This document shows, piece by piece, positions 60,392 through 64,000 of a stretch of DNA of 64,000 nt (positions are counted from its first letter, which is position 1; every line of letters starts with the position of its first letter). The DNA is from Alphaproteobacteria bacterium (GTDB lineage Bacteria; Pseudomonadota; Alphaproteobacteria; Rhizobiales; Rhizobiaceae). Both the position numbers and the translations under genes were made by a program. A model generated the notes under the pieces. The model did not search any database and was not told the origin of the DNA. It saw nothing but the letters and a program-made list of their open reading frames with translations. Location of the stretch: assembly GCA_018823835.1 (NCBI GenBank), contig JAHJHT010000008.1, positions 62,001 through 126,000 on the forward strand, given 5' to 3'.

Positions 60392-60629
60392 TTGCCGGCG
60401 GGCACGCCACAAGTGCCCGGTTGCAGCGCAAACATGCGTGGATGAGCCCGAAAATTGGGCCGTTTTCGCCTTGGACGCGCGGGATTTTTCGTGTAATGCG
60501 CCAGCAACCCGGGGTTCAAGACCGGATTCCCGCCGGCTTCACTGGAACCGGCAATGAACATCTTTCAGCTTGATTAGCGCCATTCCGGCGGCTAACGAAG
60601 GCAGATAAACACAGGACGAGGATGCCCAA

Positions 60630-60866
60630 ATGAGTGACACCGCAGAGCGCGTCAAGAAGATCGTTGTCGAACATCTCGGTGTCGATGCCGAGAAGGTTAC
60701 CGAGCAGGCGAGCTTCATCGATGATCTTGGCGCAGACAGCCTCGACACGGTCGAACTCGTGATGGCTTTTGAAGAAGAGTTTGGCGTCGAGATTCCCGAT
60801 GATGCCGCTGAGACCATTCTCACGGTCGGCGACGCCGTGAAGTTCATCGACAAGGCTTCGGCCTGA
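60630..60866 (+). CDS. acpP: Acyl carrier protein
   Basis: This 78-residue acidic AcpP has the phosphopantetheine attachment site Ser37 in [20 protein letters not shown]. It carries growing acyl chains between Fab enzymes. GGACGAGG precedes the ATG. The 238-base gap from fabG suggests a separate strong promoter, as is usual for this abundant protein. fabF starts 38 bases after its stop. Confidence 0.99.
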   Translation: MSDTAERVKKIVVEHLGVDAEKVTEQASFIDDLGADSLDTVELVMAFEEEFGVEIPDDAAETILTVGDAVKFIDKASA

Positions 60867-60904
60867 CCGCCACGCCTATCGCCGGCAGATCGGGAGGACC
60901 AGCG

Positions 60905-62167
60905 ATGCGGCGTGTCGTTGTGACAGGCATGGGGCTGGTTTCGCCCTTCGGCGTCGGTGTGGAACATGGCTGGAAACAGCTTCTTTCGGGGCGCAGCGCT
61001 GCGTCCCGAATCACTGCGTTCGACGTCGAGGACTACGCCAGCAAGATCGCCCACTCGATCCCGCGCGGCGACGGCTCGAATGCGACTTTCAATCCTGAAG
61101 CGTTTCTTGAACCCAAGGAACTGCGCAAGATCGGCGACTTCATCCTGTACGGGATTGCGGCTGCCGACGAGGCGCTGAAGAATTCCGGCTGGGAACCGAA
61201 AACCGAAGAGGAACGCTGCGCGACCGGCGTGATGATCGGATCGGGCATCGGCGGCATCGAAGGCATCGCCGAAAACGCGCTCATCCTGCAGGAACGCGGC
61301 CCGCGCCGCATCAGTCCTTTCTTCATCCCCGGCAACATCATCAACCTCGTCTCCGGCCAGGTCTCGATCCGGCACGGCCTCAAGGGTCCGAACCATGCCG
61401 TTGTGACAGCCTGCTCGACCGGCGCGCACGCCATCGGCGACGCGGCCCGGCTGATCATCTTCGGCGACGCCGACGTGATGCTGGCGGGCGGTACGGAAGC
61501 ACCGGTCACGCCGCTGGCGCTTGCCGGTTTCGCGGCCTGCCGCGCGCTGTCCACCGGCCGCAACGACACGCCCGAGAAGGCTTCGCGCCCCTATGACGCC
61601 GATCGCGACGGCTTCGTGATGGGCGAGGGCGCCGGCGTCGTCGTTCTCGAGGAACTCGAGCACGCCAAGGCACGCGGCGCCACGATCTACGCCGAGGTGA
61701 CCGGCTACGGCCTCACAGGCGACGCCCATCACATCACGGCACCGGCCGAAGACGGCGACGGCGCATTCCGCTGCATGACGGCCGCGCTGAAGCGGGCAGG
61801 CCTTTCCGCCGCCGACATCGACTACATCAACGCGCACGGCACCTCGACGATGGCCGACACGATCGAACTGGGAGCGGTGGAGCGTCTCGTCGGCAACGCC
61901 GCCTCGAAGATCTCGATGTCTTCGACCAAGTCGTCGATCGGCCATCTGCTCGGCGCCGCGGGTGCGGCGGAGGCGATCTTCTCGGTCCTCGCCATCCGCG
62001 ACAATGTTGCGCCGCCGACCATCAACCTCGATAATCCAGAGCGCGAGACGGCTATCGATCTGGTGCCCAACAAGCCGCGAGAGAGGCAGATCGACGTCGC
62101 TCTTTCCAACTCTTTCGGCTTTGGTGGCACCAACGCGTCGCTGATCTTTCAGCGCTACAACGGCTGA
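60905..62167 (+). CDS. fabF: 3-oxoacyl-ACP synthase II
   Basis: FabF (420 residues) condenses malonyl-ACP with acyl-ACP. The Cys-His-His triad is Cys170 (VTACSTGAHA), His311 (NAHGTSTM) and His347 (SIGHLLGAAG). The thiolase-fold ending NSFGFGGTNASLIF is intact. GGGAGG lies upstream of the ATG. mltG follows 96 bases later, with a weak hairpin between them. Confidence 0.98.
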   Translation: MRRVVVTGMGLVSPFGVGVEHGWKQLLSGRSAASRITAFDVEDYASKIAHSIPRGDGSNATFNPEAFLEPKELRKIGDFILYGIAAADEALKNSGWEPKTEEERCATGVMIGSGIGGIEGIAENALILQERGPRRISPFFIPGNIINLVSGQVSIRHGLKGPNHAVVTACSTGAHAIGDAARLIIFGDADVMLAGGTEAPVTPLALAGFAACRALSTGRNDTPEKASRPYDADRDGFVMGEGAGVVVLEELEHAKARGATIYAEVTGYGLTGDAHHITAPAEDGDGAFRCMTAALKRAGLSAADIDYINAHGTSTMADTIELGAVERLVGNAASKISMSSTKSSIGHLLGAAGAAEAIFSVLAIRDNVAPPTINLDNPERETAIDLVPNKPRERQIDVALSNSFGFGGTNASLIFQRYNG

Positions 62168-62170
62168 AGC

Positions 62171-62191
62171 CGCGGCTGCGCCGCGAATTTT
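62171..62191 (+). terminator. Weak hairpin after fabF
   Basis: CGCGGC, loop TGC, GCCGCG, then AATTTT. The stem is only six base pairs and the T run is short, so read-through into mltG is likely. Confidence 0.35.
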
Positions 62192-62263
62192 GCCACATTC
62201 GAACTTAGTCTTGCGGCAGTTCTCTCAGCGCAGAGTTCGTCCGGAAGGCAATGTTGAGGCGAC

Positions 62264-63454
62264 ATGAACATGAACCCGGGAGATCGCGATTTCGGCCGGC
62301 GGGACGCACCGCCACAGCCGATTGTGCCCAAGACCGCCAGCGAGGCGCTGCGGCCCGAGAAGGGCACGCCGCCGCCGAAGCGCTCGCGCCGCTCGCGCAG
62401 CCAGATCATCGTGTTCATGAATTTCGTGGTCTCGTCGGTGATCCTTGTGGTGCTCGCCGCGGGAGTCGCGGTGTTTCTGGGCAAGTCCGAATTCGACGGA
62501 CGCGGACCGTCGCAGACGACGGCCAACTTCCTGGTCAAGCCGAGCACCGGCGTCGCCGAGATCGCCGAGCAGCTGGAGCGGCGCGGCCTGATCAGCGACC
62601 AGCGGATTTTCCGGCTCGGCGTGCGCGCCTACGGTCATGACGCCAGCCTGAAGGCCGGCGAATACGAAATTCAGGCCGGCGCCTCGATGCGCGACATCAT
62701 GGTACTGCTGGAGAGCGGCAAGTCGGTGCTGGCCTCTTTGACCATCCCGGAGGGCATGACGGTCGAGCAGGCCTTCCAGAGGATCGCCGAGCACGAAGCG
62801 CTGACAGGCGAAATGCCGACCGAAATGCCCCCCGAAGGCAGCCTGATCGCCGATACGCAGCGCTTCACGCGCGGATCGACGCGCAAGCAGATCGTCGAGA
62901 AGATGCTGGCCGACCAGCAAAGGCTGGTCGAGAGTATCTGGAACCGCCGCGTGCAGGGGCTGCCCCTTGCCAACGTCAATGAGTTCGTGACGCTGGCCTC
63001 GATCGTGGAGAAGGAGACCGGCCGCAGCGACGAGCGCTCGCGCGTCGCCGCCGTCTTCATCAACCGCCTGAACAAGGGCATGCGCCTGCAGTCCGACCCG
63101 ACCATTCTCTACGGTCTGTTCGGCGGCAAGGGGAGGCCCGCGGACCGGCCGATCTACCAGTCGGACATCGACAAGCCGACGCCCTACAACACCTATGTCA
63201 TCGACGGCCTGCCGCCCACACCGATCGCAAATCCCGGGCGCGCGGCTCTGGAAGCCGTGGCGAACCCTTCGAAGACCAAGGACCTCTACTTCGTTGCTGA
63301 CGGCACGGGAGGGCATGTCTTCGCCACGACGCTCGACGTCCACAACGAGAATGTCGCGCGCTGGCGCGCTGCCCAGCGCAAGCTGGCGCAGGAAGCAGCC
63401 AAGGCCGAGGCTGAGAAGGCGGCATCCGGCGAGCCGGCGACCAGCGCCGAGTAA
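62264..63454 (+). CDS. mltG: Endolytic transglycosylase MltG
   Basis: This 396-residue inner-membrane lytic transglycosylase cuts nascent glycan strands and helps set their length. It has a basic cytoplasmic head, one membrane helix (about 47-70, QIIVFMNFVVSSVILVVLAA), a LysM-like segment (about 88-170) and the YceG domain with catalytic Glu249 in ASIVEKETGRSDERS and RLQSDPTILYGLFGGKG. The C-terminal tail is Ala/Glu-rich. Its position after fabF and before yicC is usual in this order. Confidence 0.96.
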   Translation: MNMNPGDRDFGRRDAPPQPIVPKTASEALRPEKGTPPPKRSRRSRSQIIVFMNFVVSSVILVVLAAGVAVFLGKSEFDGRGPSQTTANFLVKPSTGVAEIAEQLERRGLISDQRIFRLGVRAYGHDASLKAGEYEIQAGASMRDIMVLLESGKSVLASLTIPEGMTVEQAFQRIAEHEALTGEMPTEMPPEGSLIADTQRFTRGSTRKQIVEKMLADQQRLVESIWNRRVQGLPLANVNEFVTLASIVEKETGRSDERSRVAAVFINRLNKGMRLQSDPTILYGLFGGKGRPADRPIYQSDIDKPTPYNTYVIDGLPPTPIANPGRAALEAVANPSKTKDLYFVADGTGGHVFATTLDVHNENVARWRAAQRKLAQEAAKAEAEKAASGEPATSAE

Positions 63455-63535
63455 GGCGCCGGCAGTCTGCGCGGCGTCAGGGGATGAGTTTTGAGGCCGG
63501 CGCTTTCCGCGCCGGCGCAGGGGGCGCGCCGACAG

Positions 63536-64000
63536 ATGAATCTGCAAAGCATGACCGGCTTCGCGCGGGCCACGGCGGACCATGACGGCGTTTCGATCGC
63601 CTGGGAGCTGAAGTCCGTCAACGGCAAGAGCGTCGAACTGCGGCTAAGGCTGCCGACGGGCTTCGATCGCCTGGAAGCGTCGCTGCGGCAGGCAGTTCAG
63701 AAGCGCTTTGCGCGCGGCAATTTCCAGGCAACCCTGACCATCGGACGCGCGCCTGGAGCGCAGGCGCAGCCCGTCGTCAACGAGGCCTTCCTGAAGGACG
63801 TCGCCGGTCTTGCCGTCAGGCTGCAGGAGCAGTTTGGCGTGACGGCGGCGAGCGCCGACGGTCTGCTTGCGTTGCGCGGCGTGCTCGAGGTGCCGGAAGC
63901 GATCGAAAGCGAGGAGACGCGTGCCGGGCTGGACGCAGCCATCGTGCAGGCCTTCGCCGCAGCGCTCGACGGGCTTGAGGCCGCCCGCCAGAGCGAAGGC
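63536..64000 (+). CDS. yicC: YicC family endoribonuclease (3' partial)
   Basis: The frame opens at ATG 63536 and is still open at the last base, so about half of the protein (155 residues) is present. It shows MNLQSMTGFARATADHDGVS, WELKSVNGKSVELRLRLPTG and a helical middle part, matching YicC/YloC proteins, which are RNA-degrading enzymes of about 290 residues. In related genomes gmk often follows. The start is family-like; the ribosome site is weak. Confidence 0.93.
   Translation, partial: MNLQSMTGFARATADHDGVSIAWELKSVNGKSVELRLRLPTGFDRLEASLRQAVQKRFARGNFQATLTIGRAPGAQAQPVVNEAFLKDVAGLAVRLQEQFGVTAASADGLLALRGVLEVPEAIESEETRAGLDAAIVQAFAAALDGLEAARQSEG

Noticed and set aside
60500..60540. tRNA-like GGTTCAAGACC stretch before acpP
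   Set aside because: No acceptor or anticodon stem can be drawn around it.

Overview
This 64 kb window looks like chromosomal DNA of an alphaproteobacterium of the order Hyphomicrobiales (Rhizobiales), probably Mesorhizobium-like or another Phyllobacteriaceae member. The evidence is uniformly high G+C, the gene families and their order (rpsF-rpsR-rplI, dnaB-radA-cvpA-purF, fabD-fabG-acpP-fabF-mltG-yicC, dnaG-rpoD), and rhizobial-style short palindromic repeats between genes. The genus is inferred from these features and was not tested by any search. I found no rRNA, tRNA, CRISPR array, insertion sequence or prophage.

Layout. 1-4627: two paralogous FecR-domain proteins (the first cut by the window edge) and a CHASE2-PAS-GGDEF-EAL protein; this looks like an envelope-to-c-di-GMP signalling cassette. 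4754-6559: small unknowns and a RidA protein. 6560-9560: an accessory patch with a lower-G+C two-gene cassette of unknown function, a frameshifted GFA-family pseudogene and palindromic repeats. 9565-19994: carB and carA, both on the minus strand but about 5.7 kb apart, with a BCCT transporter, a DHFR-like reductase, a YpfJ zinc metallopeptidase, an SH3-like envelope protein and two tiny charged proteins between them. 20279-29578: yqeY, then four metabolic and transport genes, then dnaG and rpoD. 29790-34600: small enzymes, azoR with a divergent LysR regulator, an SRPBCC protein and a LOG-family hydrolase. 34714-39554: a LysM protein, an ArsR regulator with an Atm1-type ABC exporter, and an ABM-domain protein behind a MerR/SoxR-type promoter. 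39765-43540: phospholipid genes psd, pssA and an Aas-like acyltransferase/ligase. 43648-48825: rpsU, a DMT transporter, a HAD hydrolase, and the cvpA-purF-SDR operon. 48856-56255: radA, dnaB, an unusual HD-like protein, ynfA, cfa, rplI, rpsR and rpsF. 56536-58449: an LTA-synthase-like phosphoglycerol transferase. 58661-64000: the fatty-acid synthesis cluster followed by mltG and the start of yicC.

Most of the window is housekeeping DNA. The parts most worth following up are the FecR/FecR/CHASE2 c-di-GMP cassette, the unnamed two-gene cassette at 7151-8775, the ArsR/Atm1 unit with a near-perfect palindrome over the arsR start codon, and the MerR-type promoter at 39118-39148, whose regulator is not encoded in this window.
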